Assembly: GCA_041391385.1 (NCBI GenBank)
Contig: JAWKOD010000002.1
Span: 496,001-560,000, forward strand
DNA from: CANIGN01 sp041391385
GTDB lineage: Bacteria; Bdellovibrionota; UBA2428
Reading direction: 5' to 3'
Length of the DNA: 64,000 nucleotides
Shown one piece after another: positions 17,481 through 25,840 of the stretch. The notes beneath the pieces are model-generated. The model was not told where the DNA came from and searched no databases. It saw nothing but the letters and a program-made list of their open reading frames with translations. Positions within the stretch are counted from its first letter, which is position 1; each line of letters opens with the position of its first letter. The position numbers and the translations under genes were made by a program.

Positions 17481-17498
17481 ATCCCCAGTTAATATATT

Positions 17499-17588
17499 TG
17501 GCGGAGAGAGTGGGATTCGAACCCACGTTACAGTTTCCCGTAAACACGCTTTCCAAGCGGGCGCCTTCAGCCACTCGGCCATCTCTCC
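17499..17588 (-). tRNA. tRNA-Ser (anticodon GGA)
   Basis: Read on the minus strand the 90-nt gene begins GGAGAGATGGCCGAGTGG and ends with an encoded CCA. The acceptor stem GGAGAGA/TCTCTCC pairs fully, the anticodon loop is TTGGAAA (anticodon GGA), the long variable arm is typical of class II serine tRNAs, and the T-loop reads GGTTCGAATCC. It decodes UCC and UCU. Confidence 0.97.
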
Positions 17589-17606
17589 GTCTTTGGGCGA
17601 GCTCTA

Positions 17607-17635
17607 GTTATGGACTGAAAAGAGCCTAATTTCAA
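17607..17635 (-). promoter_or_regulatory. Probable sigma-70 promoter of tRNA-Ser
   Basis: On the minus strand a -35 TTGAAA (17630-17635) and a -10 CATAAC (17607-17612) are separated by 17 bp, with the -10 ending about 18 bases before the mature tRNA 5' end. Confidence 0.55.
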
Positions 17636-17652
17636 CCGTGATTAGGGAGGTC

Positions 17653-18690
17653 TTAGATCTTTAAATGGTCGTTTTCTGCGTATAAGCCTGCAAATGAAAT
17701 ACCCTCTTGGGACTCAAAATCGTAAATTAGGCCTCCACAGCTCGCGCTTGCGTGAGCCTCTGTTGGGGAGGGGGGGATGGAGAGTACGCCGGGGTTTTGG
17801 ATTAAAATTTTATCTGCAACAGCTTCTAGGTTAAAATTAGATGCCGAGATAACTTCTGGAGATATTTTTTCAAGACAATTGTAGCGATTCACAGTTGTTT
17901 TACTGCGAGTTCCCTCTTCTTCTGTTTCTTTAAGTGAGCCAACGTAATGATTTGTATGAAAAAGGGTGCCTTGCTTCAGGTTTCCAACGGTTTCAAATCT
18001 TTTTCCTGTTACTTCAAGATTTATGGCGTGCTCTTTTTCTACGAGTAGAAAGTTTCTGCCGCTTGAGGGGAGTTTTTCTTTAACAAGACTTTGTGCTTGG
18101 GCAATGTCTTGGCAGTTAAGGAGCATGCGTACAAAAGCGGGCCAGGCATAGCCAACATTTACTTCTCGACTTCTAAGGTTATTTATAAAAACAGCAAATG
18201 ATTTATTGGAAACGCCTGCGAGACCAAGACAACCAGTCAGAGTGAATACTTCTTGAGTAAAGTTTTCTTTTTCAATGCTCAGATGTGCCACGTAAGGTTG
18301 AGCACTTGCGTGCATGTCCCAGGTTTGTCCGGCAATAGTTTTAGTGCCCTTTTTATACGCAAAGCAGCTGCACTCTAAAAGACGCTCATCAAAGTCGCCT
18401 TCTGCAAAATCTCTAAGATCTGTATGGTTGTTAAGGATCATGAGGTCTCTCAGTGAAATAGCTGCACCTTCTGCAATACCAGCAAATTCTTCCCAGAGCT
18501 CCTTGTCCTTTTTTAGAAATTCTATGTGGGCATCTAAAAGTTGCTTTAGTTTATGCTCACTCCATAGGGGCATTGCCTCTTTTATGAGACTCTTACGAAT
18601 GGCTGCAAACTCGTGAATTTCTTTAGGCCATGCTTTTCCGTGCGTAAGGCCGCGCTCCCGTGCTGTACCGGATAATTTTAGGTGTCTCAT
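17653..18690 (-). CDS. C45-family Ntn hydrolase (acyltransferase-like peptidase)
   Basis: The 345-residue protein resembles the peptidase C45 / acyl-CoA:6-aminopenicillanate acyltransferase-like family, self-processing N-terminal-nucleophile hydrolases that make or break amide bonds between acyl groups and amino compounds. Landmarks: the proposed nucleophile region ECSCF (C107 and C109), followed by the typical IAGQTWDMHA segment, then TGCLGLAGVSNKSFAVFIN and HTNHYVG. It has no signal peptide, so it would act in the cytosol. Its start overlaps the stop of the upstream fusion gene by four bases (ATGA), so the two proteins are made together. Which cysteine is the nucleophile after autocleavage is not certain. 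Confidence 0.85.
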   Translation of the reverse strand: MRHLKLSGTARERGLTHGKAWPKEIHEFAAIRKSLIKEAMPLWSEHKLKQLLDAHIEFLKKDKELWEEFAGIAEGAAISLRDLMILNNHTDLRDFAEGDFDERLLECSCFAYKKGTKTIAGQTWDMHASAQPYVAHLSIEKENFTQEVFTLTGCLGLAGVSNKSFAVFINNLRSREVNVGYAWPAFVRMLLNCQDIAQAQSLVKEKLPSSGRNFLLVEKEHAINLEVTGKRFETVGNLKQGTLFHTNHYVGSLKETEEEGTRSKTTVNRYNCLEKISPEVISASNFNLEAVADKILIQNPGVLSIPPSPTEAHASASCGGLIYDFESQEGISFAGLYAENDHLKI

Positions 18691-21600
18691 TTTAGAGATT
18701 CCATTTTCTCAAGCATATGGTCTTGAAAAAGACAAAGTCCATGTTCGTCACCTTCCCAGGTTGAAATCATCGCGAGTGGTTTATCGTTAAAGAAAGCTTC
18801 TTTACAGGCAACTACGGCAACTTGTGGGCCAAGACCAAAATAGAAGATATCTGGGTCGAGTTCTGTGCCACTCAATACGAAGTTTGTTTTTGAACCTTGC
18901 CAAAATGTGGAAGAAGATTCATTAAGTATTGTAGGAAGCTTATATTCTTTCATTTTATCAATTCGCTTCTTGATCTCTTCGGTATTGTTCTTCCATGATA
19001 AAGCTGCACCAAATATACTTTCGTTGGGTGTGTTCTTAATAAAGTCAGCTAGCTTTGGGTCACTTTCGTTTTTGAATTGAGGCCAATTAAAGAAGTGTGT
19101 TTCTCCGCTTAACTCGGCAGATGAGGTGGTTGTATTGCCAAAATGGTCACCTTCAAAAGAAAAGGCTACTTTCCCCTTAGGTCGAATATGTCTTAGGCAT
19201 TTAATAGATTTATCAAGAGCTTCTCCTCTGCTACTTGCTAGGTAGATGTGTTTATAGTCAGTAGGAAGGAGTTCTTTTAATATAAGAAGGTTGTCGATAT
19301 ATGCTGGACTAACAAAATTACCTAGCGAGCCTTTATTCAGCATGGAGGGGTGACGAGGGTCCCATATCTTTTGTGCCTTTTGATTTATCCTTAGGCTTTG
19401 GTAAAAAGCGGCACCGCCATCTGCATAGACATTACTTTCTTGAGCTAAAACCTGCGAACCAAAACCGTGATTAAGTCGAGTCATGGCAGCAGCTTCTGGA
19501 TATCTATTGCGACTGCGTATTGCTTTTGCTCCTAAACGAGTAAGTTCTAAGATCTGCTCTGTTTTAAGCCTAAGCCCAAGACCTTTTTTTACAATAGAAG
19601 GAACAACCGTTACATCTATAGAGTAAAAAACTTGAGGATCGTTTTTAAGTGGATCATCCTTTAGAAGTTTCTTTTCGTTAAACTCTTTTATTGGTCCGCA
19701 AGCTGCCAAGCCGATAAGTTCTGATCCTGCATTGCAATTGAGTACGAAACCATTCCCTTCGGTAAGACATTTTTCGAACCAGGAATAATCCGTTTGCCTA
19801 GCTTCTTCATAGCAATCTTTTTCAATTTTAATAATTGAGTCTTTAATCTTTTTGAGCTCATTAAGCTGCGAAATTTTTTCAATTTTCCATCCTTGTTGCC
19901 TCGAAGCCTGCCATAAAAGATCCAGCCAAGTGAAGTCTGTTTCGTTTTGATAGGTCTTGATTAAATCATCAAGTTTCGTAGTGTTAATTCGTTCAAGGTT
20001 CCATTCCTTATTACTTTTAAGGAGCAAGCAGTTTCTTTGCTGTTTTAGGAGCTGAGTAAAAATACCTTGCCATTCTTCAGAGGTTGCCTGTTTGAGTTGA
20101 TCAAGGGTTTGGGGAAAGCCTTCCCAGGGATTTTCTCTTGTGAGAGGAGTGTTGCTAAGCATTCCATGTGAGCTTTCTGGAATACTTTTGAGCCAAGTTT
20201 GAAGTGGGGGAATGCTTGGAATGATTTTATCTTCAGCAGCTCTTTCAAAGCAGCGATAAAGTGATGTGAAAAGTCCGTCAATTTCTTTTTCTTTAAAGTT
20301 TCTCAGAAGTCTAAATCGAGCTGTCCTATCGCCAGCCGGATAAAATAAAATTCCTTCTTCAAAGCGATAAGTCAGTAGCTTGTTGAGAATTTCTGGACTT
20401 TCAAGGTCAAAGGCAAATGTTTGAGCTTGGCCGCGAGGGTTTTGAATAATGTTATGGCCAAGAGTTTTTTGTAATTTTTTAAGAGAGTTATAAACGTAAG
20501 TAAAGTTAACAGGCTCATGAACAAGGGTGGACATTGCCTGAATGTATCCTCGGTGAAGTGATGTGAGACTTACTTCGTGTTTAAGGGGCCCATCAAGTAG
20601 CGAGATTACACCTGAAACCTGTCCCTTTTTTGCAAAACTAATGGCATCAGGATGATCTGCTGAACCATCAGCTTTTTTAAGTTCAAATTGTTCGTGCCAA
20701 AAAAACGGACCCCCTAATCCAAAGCCTGTTTGTACTTCGTCAAACAAGAGAGGAGTGTCGTAGGCGCGAGTGAGGAGTCTTAGTCCATGATAAAAACGTG
20801 CAGTTGCAAAGCGGTCTCCCCCTTCGCACTGTCGAGGTTCAATAATAGTGGAAAGATACTCTTCACTTTCAAAAGCCTTTTTAATATAGAGAAGGCTGTC
20901 GATTTCAGCTTTTAAAAGAGAGTCTGCTTTCTTTTGAAATTCAACGAGTAATGTGTCGAAGTTTGGAGATTTTACTTCGGCCCAAAGTTTTGTCCACTCG
21001 GGAGTTGCTTTAATTTTTTCTTGAGGGTTTTTGTTCTCGGGAAAGGGTGCAAAGTTTACGATTTCTGGATAAATTTCAAAAGGAAGTCTCTTGGCTGGGC
21101 TATGAGTTAAATGCAGTGTGAGAAGGCTTCTTCCGTGAAATGATCCAACAAAGGCAAGAATACGTTTTCGTTTTGGATATTTTCTTAGGCAAAGTTGTAG
21201 GGCTGCTTCATTTGCCTCTGCTCCAGAATTAAAAAAATAAACATGAGGCATTCCGGAGAGCTTTTTAAGAAGGGCTACGTATGCTTGATATGTTTCACTT
21301 TCAAAAACGGAAGGGTTCCATTCGTAGTTTTCTTCGTGCGTAATGATACCGCGTTTTTCAGGGTCGTTGTACCCAAGGGCAAGTGAGCCGATTTGTGCGG
21401 CGGCATCAAAAAAGGATTTTGGTTCCTTATCAACAGAGATCAGATGAGTGCGTTGGCTTCTTCTGAGGTCAATTACAAAAGCTTTTTTTTCGGGAACGAT
21501 AAATTTTTCTTCGTAAACTTCTTTGAGGTAACTATCGCTCTCGGGAAGGCTTCCTTCTTTGAAGCCAGTTGAGTGAGCGTTAGGAAAGCTTCCCCATATA

Positions 21601-21902
21601 TTTAAGTTTTGAAGATTTTCTTTGGCTACGAGATCAGCCATCTCTTCGATTTCGCTTAAAAAACTTTTAAATTTTTCTTGTGGAAAGCTATTCGGAATTT
21701 TTACAGTTGATGCAGAGACTTCGAGATTAAATGGAGCAAGTTTATTGGCAAAGCTTTCAAAAGATAAGGGCTTTAGCTTAAAGAGAGGTTTTTGTGTGGC
21801 GTCAACGCTGATGCAAGTTTCCTCTCCTGTTTGAGTCAGTTCAAAGGGGAGGTCTCTGAGACGGAATCGAAGTGCGTGAAATAAGATTTTAGAGGGAGAC
21901 AT
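18687..21902 (-). CDS. Three-domain fusion: lysine-aminotransferase-like, GNAT, degenerate aminotransferase
   Basis: The protein has 1071 residues from the ATG at 21902 (a TTG 18 bp upstream is possible). The N-terminal half is a class III PLP aminotransferase: FNSGAEANEAALQ (about 222), LLFDEVQTGFG (about 382) and the Schiff-base lysine motif SFAKKGQVSGV (about 421), which resembles L-lysine 6-aminotransferase (FGKKTQVCG). The middle (about 690-860) looks like a GNAT N-acetyltransferase (VTVVPSIVKKGLGLRLKTEQ). The C-terminal 200 residues repeat the aminotransferase pattern in decayed form: SSRGEALDKSIKCLR, SFEGDHFGNTTT, and GLGPQVAVV where AKKGQVSGV should be, so the catalytic lysine is gone. 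It is coupled to the C45 hydrolase gene. Reaction and product are unknown. Confidence 0.82.
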   Translation of the reverse strand: MSPSKILFHALRFRLRDLPFELTQTGEETCISVDATQKPLFKLKPLSFESFANKLAPFNLEVSASTVKIPNSFPQEKFKSFLSEIEEMADLVAKENLQNLNIWGSFPNAHSTGFKEGSLPESDSYLKEVYEEKFIVPEKKAFVIDLRRSQRTHLISVDKEPKSFFDAAAQIGSLALGYNDPEKRGIITHEENYEWNPSVFESETYQAYVALLKKLSGMPHVYFFNSGAEANEAALQLCLRKYPKRKRILAFVGSFHGRSLLTLHLTHSPAKRLPFEIYPEIVNFAPFPENKNPQEKIKATPEWTKLWAEVKSPNFDTLLVEFQKKADSLLKAEIDSLLYIKKAFESEEYLSTIIEPRQCEGGDRFATARFYHGLRLLTRAYDTPLLFDEVQTGFGLGGPFFWHEQFELKKADGSADHPDAISFAKKGQVSGVISLLDGPLKHEVSLTSLHRGYIQAMSTLVHEPVNFTYVYNSLKKLQKTLGHNIIQNPRGQAQTFAFDLESPEILNKLLTYRFEEGILFYPAGDRTARFRLLRNFKEKEIDGLFTSLYRCFERAAEDKIIPSIPPLQTWLKSIPESSHGMLSNTPLTRENPWEGFPQTLDQLKQATSEEWQGIFTQLLKQQRNCLLLKSNKEWNLERINTTKLDDLIKTYQNETDFTWLDLLWQASRQQGWKIEKISQLNELKKIKDSIIKIEKDCYEEARQTDYSWFEKCLTEGNGFVLNCNAGSELIGLAACGPIKEFNEKKLLKDDPLKNDPQVFYSIDVTVVPSIVKKGLGLRLKTEQILELTRLGAKAIRSRNRYPEAAAMTRLNHGFGSQVLAQESNVYADGGAAFYQSLRINQKAQKIWDPRHPSMLNKGSLGNFVSPAYIDNLLILKELLPTDYKHIYLASSRGEALDKSIKCLRHIRPKGKVAFSFEGDHFGNTTTSSAELSGETHFFNWPQFKNESDPKLADFIKNTPNESIFGAALSWKNNTEEIKKRIDKMKEYKLPTILNESSSTFWQGSKTNFVLSGTELDPDIFYFGLGPQVAVVACKEAFFNDKPLAMISTWEGDEHGLCLFQDHMLEKMESLK

Positions 21903-21977
21903 TGTATAAAAGCTTAGCAAAGGGAAAAGGGGGATTCGAGGGCTATATTTTGTTGTTTTGGGGTAAGAAAAGGCTCT

Positions 21978-22794
21978 TTATTCAGCTAAAAGTTCCCAGG
22001 AATCTCCAGTATTTACGGTACCGCCATTAAGGACATTGGCTTTTATTCCAAAGAGGCTGTGTCCGTAGTGGGATTTGAAGTCGGGAAATATCTCAAAGCT
22101 TCGATTGCCCGTATTTTGGTCGACGTCAATATTGGGACAACGGGCAAGTGGCTTGTAGAGCTGAAAAAGGCAATTGCCAATGCGTAATTTTTTTCCAGCC
22201 CAGGTGAGTTCACTCCAGGCAGGTGCCCCTTCTAAGAAAAGATTAAGCCTAAATCGACGCTCATCAACTGCGAATCCATAAGTGCCTTCTAAATCGAGGA
22301 TACTCTCTCTAAGTCCAATGGAAACAGGTCCTTTTTCGCCGTCTGTAAAACGAGAGCTAAGCCCTGAACTGCCAATCAGTCTTAGTGGGCTTGCTTTAGA
22401 GTGTTTTGCTTTAGCAAAAGGAGTTTTATTTTGTAGAAAGTCATAAACAAAATGAGCGAGCTTATTTCTGCCTTCAGCATCTGATACTTTTTCTTCTATT
22501 TGATGAGAGGAGCCGCTTAACAGATTTTTATAGATTTATTTTTTCATTCCAACTTGGAATAAGCAATGCGAGATCTGGCCAGTCGTGTTGCACAGCTAGT
22601 TTTGTTTTGGGTATCCAGGGGGTATTTTCTTCCGTGTAATTTGAGTCCTCAGTTAGAGTGTCTAAAAACTGAAAGGCAAAAGCTCTGTCACCTAATAAAG
22701 AAGCACCTGAGACAAGCTTTGCTGTCTCAAGTGCTTCTTGTTGAAAACCTTTTACAAGATGTCTGTAGATTGAAGTGACTTTAGCTTCTTTCAT
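21978..22794 (-). pseudogene. MOSC-domain protein gene with a frameshift
   Basis: The first 88 codons (22528-22794) encode the N-terminal MOSC barrel (VTSIYRHLVKG, then LLGDRAFAFQFLD) and stop at 22528-22530. A different minus-strand frame then continues to a stop at 21978-21980 with the rest of a MOSC protein: RLIGSSGLSSRFTD, GTYGFAVDERRFRLNLFLEG, and the conserved cysteine segment LARCPNIDVDQNTG. MOSC domains bind sulfur or molybdenum cofactor through this Cys. A one-base change near 22528-22540 (ATAAATCTATAAAAATC on the minus strand) would rejoin the halves. This is a real inactivation or a sequence error. It lies 14 bp downstream of the gene at 22809-24059, probably in the same operon. 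Confidence 0.8.
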
Positions 22795-22808
22795 TCCTGA
22801 AGAATAAT

Positions 22809-24059
22809 TTAAAGTGTTCCCTCTTCAATTGCGAGTGAAATCGCAGGAGCTTCTTTTTGCACATAGTTGAGAAAATTAACCCATGCGTTTGTAATGTCTT
22901 CTACTTTGTTTGTTCGAAGTTCGCGAGGAGCTCTTGAGTTAATGAGGTACTTTGAAAGTTCTTCAAACATGTTGCTGGGGCTGCGAGTGAGGTTCATGCT
23001 GCTCTTGAGAGAATTCATGATTTCAGGATTATTATCTTTTGTATATTGGGTAATTTTTTTGCCGAGTAATCTGAATTCACGTTTTGTTACGTTAATTCCG
23101 CTACGTCTACAGTTTTCTGCGCTTTGGATATTGCGGCTAAACTGCCAGTAGTCTTGGAGTGTAGCTGTTTGCGTACGTGTTGGAACTTCACAAGGTGCTT
23201 GCTTGAGAGTTTTGTTGGTGAATGTTGTCTCACGCGTTTCAGGGTTCTGATAAAAGAGTTTGATCTCTTCTTGTCCTGCATGGAAGTTGGCCAAGAGTGT
23301 AACTTCTAACAGGGCAGCATCCCAGTGTGGAGTGACTCGTCCATCCATGAGGTTTCTGTCTTGTTCAGCTGTAAATACAGCCAAGAAGTCAGTAAGTACG
23401 GCTTGTCCTAATTTATGGACTTCGGGGTAATTGCTGGGATCATTGTTGAGAATAGAACTTAAGAGAGCTTTGTTGAATTGTTCAAGGTTGTGAGGAGCAC
23501 CTCGAGTATATTTTTGAAGGTCTTTTAAATAATCTTTATCAGACGCATCGTTTGCACGTCTCTCATTACTTACTCCAAAGCTACGGCCTGAGCGTTGCTC
23601 TTCAACGTCATAATGTACGTTGAGTGCGTAGTTTTGGTCATAAAATTTAATGGATACTCCACCGCCGCTTGCAAGGCCTAGGAATGTAGATAAGTCGTAA
23701 GCATTTACAGAGCGATCAATAGCTCTGATTTTTTGAGGAAGGTTATTGAGTGTTACTGTTTCACCTTCAAGTTGAGCAGCAATTTCTTTAACGTGTTCAA
23801 GTCCGCCCCATTGTCCAACTTTTCGTTGAACTTTTCTATCACTTAGATTGTAGGCTTCTTCGACCGCAGCTGGACCCTTCATTTGATATCCATTGACTGC
23901 GAGTTCATCGAGAGCGGGTTTAACGGTTTTTTCCATGAAGCTTAAATAGGTTTGACCTTTGTAGTCTTTGAGGTCGAACTCGTGAACGAATGGAATCGTT
24001 TGAGCTGAGGCCGTGAGGACAAAGAGGAATAATAAAGTACTTTGAATAAATTTTTTCAT
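22809..24059 (-). CDS. Secreted protein of unknown function
   Basis: 416 residues from the ATG preceded by a good ribosome site (AAAGGTG). It begins with a signal peptide (KKFIQSTLLFLFVLTASA|QT). The mature protein is hydrophilic and mainly helical, with one Cys pair (APCEVPT and AENCRRSG). No recognised domain. A frame extension of 19 codons upstream of this ATG exists but lacks a ribosome site. The next gene downstream is the broken MOSC gene. Confidence 0.72.
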   Translation of the reverse strand: MKKFIQSTLLFLFVLTASAQTIPFVHEFDLKDYKGQTYLSFMEKTVKPALDELAVNGYQMKGPAAVEEAYNLSDRKVQRKVGQWGGLEHVKEIAAQLEGETVTLNNLPQKIRAIDRSVNAYDLSTFLGLASGGGVSIKFYDQNYALNVHYDVEEQRSGRSFGVSNERRANDASDKDYLKDLQKYTRGAPHNLEQFNKALLSSILNNDPSNYPEVHKLGQAVLTDFLAVFTAEQDRNLMDGRVTPHWDAALLEVTLLANFHAGQEEIKLFYQNPETRETTFTNKTLKQAPCEVPTRTQTATLQDYWQFSRNIQSAENCRRSGINVTKREFRLLGKKITQYTKDNNPEIMNSLKSSMNLTRSPSNMFEELSKYLINSRAPRELRTNKVEDITNAWVNFLNYVQKEAPAISLAIEEGTL

Positions 24060-24365
24060 ATTTACACCTTTCTTAGAGACAGGTTTTCTTTTGGCAGCGT
24101 AGAAGCTTTGCTGCAATTAAGTGTGCTGACACTTCTGTTTGAGATGTGTCTGTAGAGGGTTAACTCTATACCTAAATGCCTCTATTGGGCCGATATGGCA
24201 CTTGAGCTGGCTAAAGAGAGGCTAAGTAAGGTGTTTTTTTAAGCTTTTCATGCCATACTCAACAGGTAGCCACTTCAATTGAGCCGCTGAATATTGTAAC
24301 GATGAGATCTCATCTTATAAAAATATGGCTCCTAACGTAGATAGACCGAGAAGGAACCGAGACCC
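24060..24365. other. 306-bp intergenic region between divergent genes
   Basis: No ORF with a supported start was found. It contains a small stem (GACAC 24128-24132 with GTGTC 24146-24150), a T-run at about 24234-24240, and an isolated GCCGATAT whose -35 spacing is wrong for sigma-28. It must hold the promoters of both flanking genes, but I could not identify a convincing -35/-10 pair. Confidence 0.5.
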
Positions 24366-24683
24366 ATGACGATAAACTCTAATAGCTTAAACCAAGATCC
24401 TAAAATTTCTTTTCTTCAAATGATGACGAGTCAGCTTGAGGATTGGAACAAGGAGCTTCGTCCTATTAGAGAACAATTAAATGATACAACAGTGGCATCA
24501 GACGCTGTGATTCCAGAGCTTTGGTTAAACTTTAAAAAACGTAAAGAAAACTTCAAGTCTTGTATGGAAGAAATCAAAGAAGCCAACAATGATAAGTTCG
24601 AATGGCTTAAGCCTAAGGCTCAAAGAGCATGGTTAGAGGCAAATTTAGCTGTCGAGAAGTTTAATCTACGAAAATTAGCCTAG
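24366..24683 (+). CDS. Small cytosolic helical protein of unknown function
   Basis: 105 residues, ATG start with GAAGGAAC about 12 bp upstream. It is fully hydrophilic, predicted mostly alpha-helical with heptad-like stretches (LWLNFKKRKENFKSCMEEIKEA), and has no signal peptide. Its size and composition resemble small coiled-coil proteins, but no family can be named. It is followed 20 bp later by the promoter of the next gene. Confidence 0.6.
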   Translation: MTINSNSLNQDPKISFLQMMTSQLEDWNKELRPIREQLNDTTVASDAVIPELWLNFKKRKENFKSCMEEIKEANNDKFEWLKPKAQRAWLEANLAVEKFNLRKLA

Positions 24684-24702
24684 ACCCTTTAATATTAGTT
24701 AC

Positions 24703-24731
24703 TTGACGCACAGCGTTGTGAGGTGTATAAC
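24703..24731 (+). promoter_or_regulatory. Sigma-70 promoter placing transcription start at the start codon
   Basis: A -35 TTGACG (24703-24708) and a -10 TATAAC (24726-24731) are 17 bp apart. The GTG of the next gene begins at 24740, about where transcription should start, so the message would be leaderless. Confidence 0.75.
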
Positions 24732-24739
24732 CTCCCTCG

Positions 24740-25840
24740 GTGCAGTCATCGCGTAAAAATCCACTTTTAATGGCTCTTACATTGGGATTCGTTTGTACTC
24801 TTCAGGTAAAAGCTCAGGAATCAGATAGTGGGAATTATAGAGGGGTTAACGTCCTTCTTCGCTATGGGCAACATTCTAACTTTTGGAAAGAAGTCGACGC
24901 TCTTAAAAATTCTGATGATCCAGTTGCTCAAACCTTAGGTTTTATTGATAAAGAAAATTACGGAGCTATAGAAGGAATCGCTAAGGCGCGTCTCGAGCTT
25001 CTCAGTACAAACGATCAGTATTGGACGGACTATTTTAATACCATGGCCATGGGCTTTGATGTTAACAGTCTTGCAGGTGGAGAGGTTTACAATCGTATTT
25101 CTCCTAAAATTCGTGGCTACTTAATTTGGGATCTATCATTTTTTGGTGCGCTTTCTAAAAAAGAAGCAGGCATTGGAGAAAGTGGCTGGAACTATCTTAT
25201 TGGAACGAGCTTTGGAGCCGGCAGACAAAAACTAGTTGAGGGTGAAGCTATCGATTTTTTGGGAGATACTCCTATTAAAGAATCTACGCTTTTCTATTTA
25301 GGGGTGGATTTGGAGCTTGGTCACAAATCTCAGTTTAGTGATTACATGAGATTTACCTATAAGGGGCTATTGCTCCCTACTTTCTTTTATTCTCAATTTG
25401 ATGACTCAACATAAGCCTATGGAGTGAAAAAAGGCACTTCGACCTTTCGTTGGCGTACAGAATTTGAGCAAACATATTCCTTTCAGCCTCCGACTGATGG
25501 AGGTATTGAAATCGGAGCACAACTTTTTGGAGGTCAACAACCAACGCCTGTGAGAATTCTTCCTCGGGTATGGGATTCTGTTCATAAAATAGAATTTTTT
25601 CCAGATTATGGAACGCTTATTGGTATAGGCGCTGTTGCAAGAGCTTTTAGTAGTGGTCGTAATTTAAGTTTAAGCACGTATGGTGGCTATTATGGTGGCT
25701 ACTATGGTGGTGGGGCTCAGTTGGGTGTTTACGGCTTAACTCTCGAAGCGGGAAGCTTTGGTTTTGAGCAGACTTCTAAATTTAAACTTCGTGAAAGTCG
25801 CGTCCTCTACGCAAGCTTAGGTTTTAATTATGAGTGGTAA
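24740..25840 (+). pseudogene. Outer-membrane beta-barrel protein gene interrupted by an in-frame TAA
   Basis: One frame runs from GTG 24740 to the stop at 25840 but is interrupted by TAA at 25412-25414; the part before (224 codons) and the part after are in the same frame, so one base substitution explains the break. The N-terminus is a signal peptide (LMALTLGFVCTLQVKA|QE). The body has barrel-like alternating strands, a Tyr/Gly-rich tract (YGGYYGGYYGGG) and ends with VLYASLGFNYEW, the aromatic C-terminus expected of a BAM-inserted outer-membrane protein. The downstream lipase-like gene overlaps its end by 11 bp. The TAA could be a true inactivation, a readthrough site or an error. Confidence 0.72.

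Noticed and set aside
22525..22545. Programmed frameshifting in the MOSC gene
   Set aside because: The A/T run lacks a slippery heptamer that keeps pairing in both frames, and the downstream frame has its own stop just before the junction, so a simple indel explains it better.
24171..24200. GCCGATAT as a further sigma-28 promoter
   Set aside because: The nearest TAAA is 12 bp upstream, not 15, and the box is about 170 bp from the next start codon.
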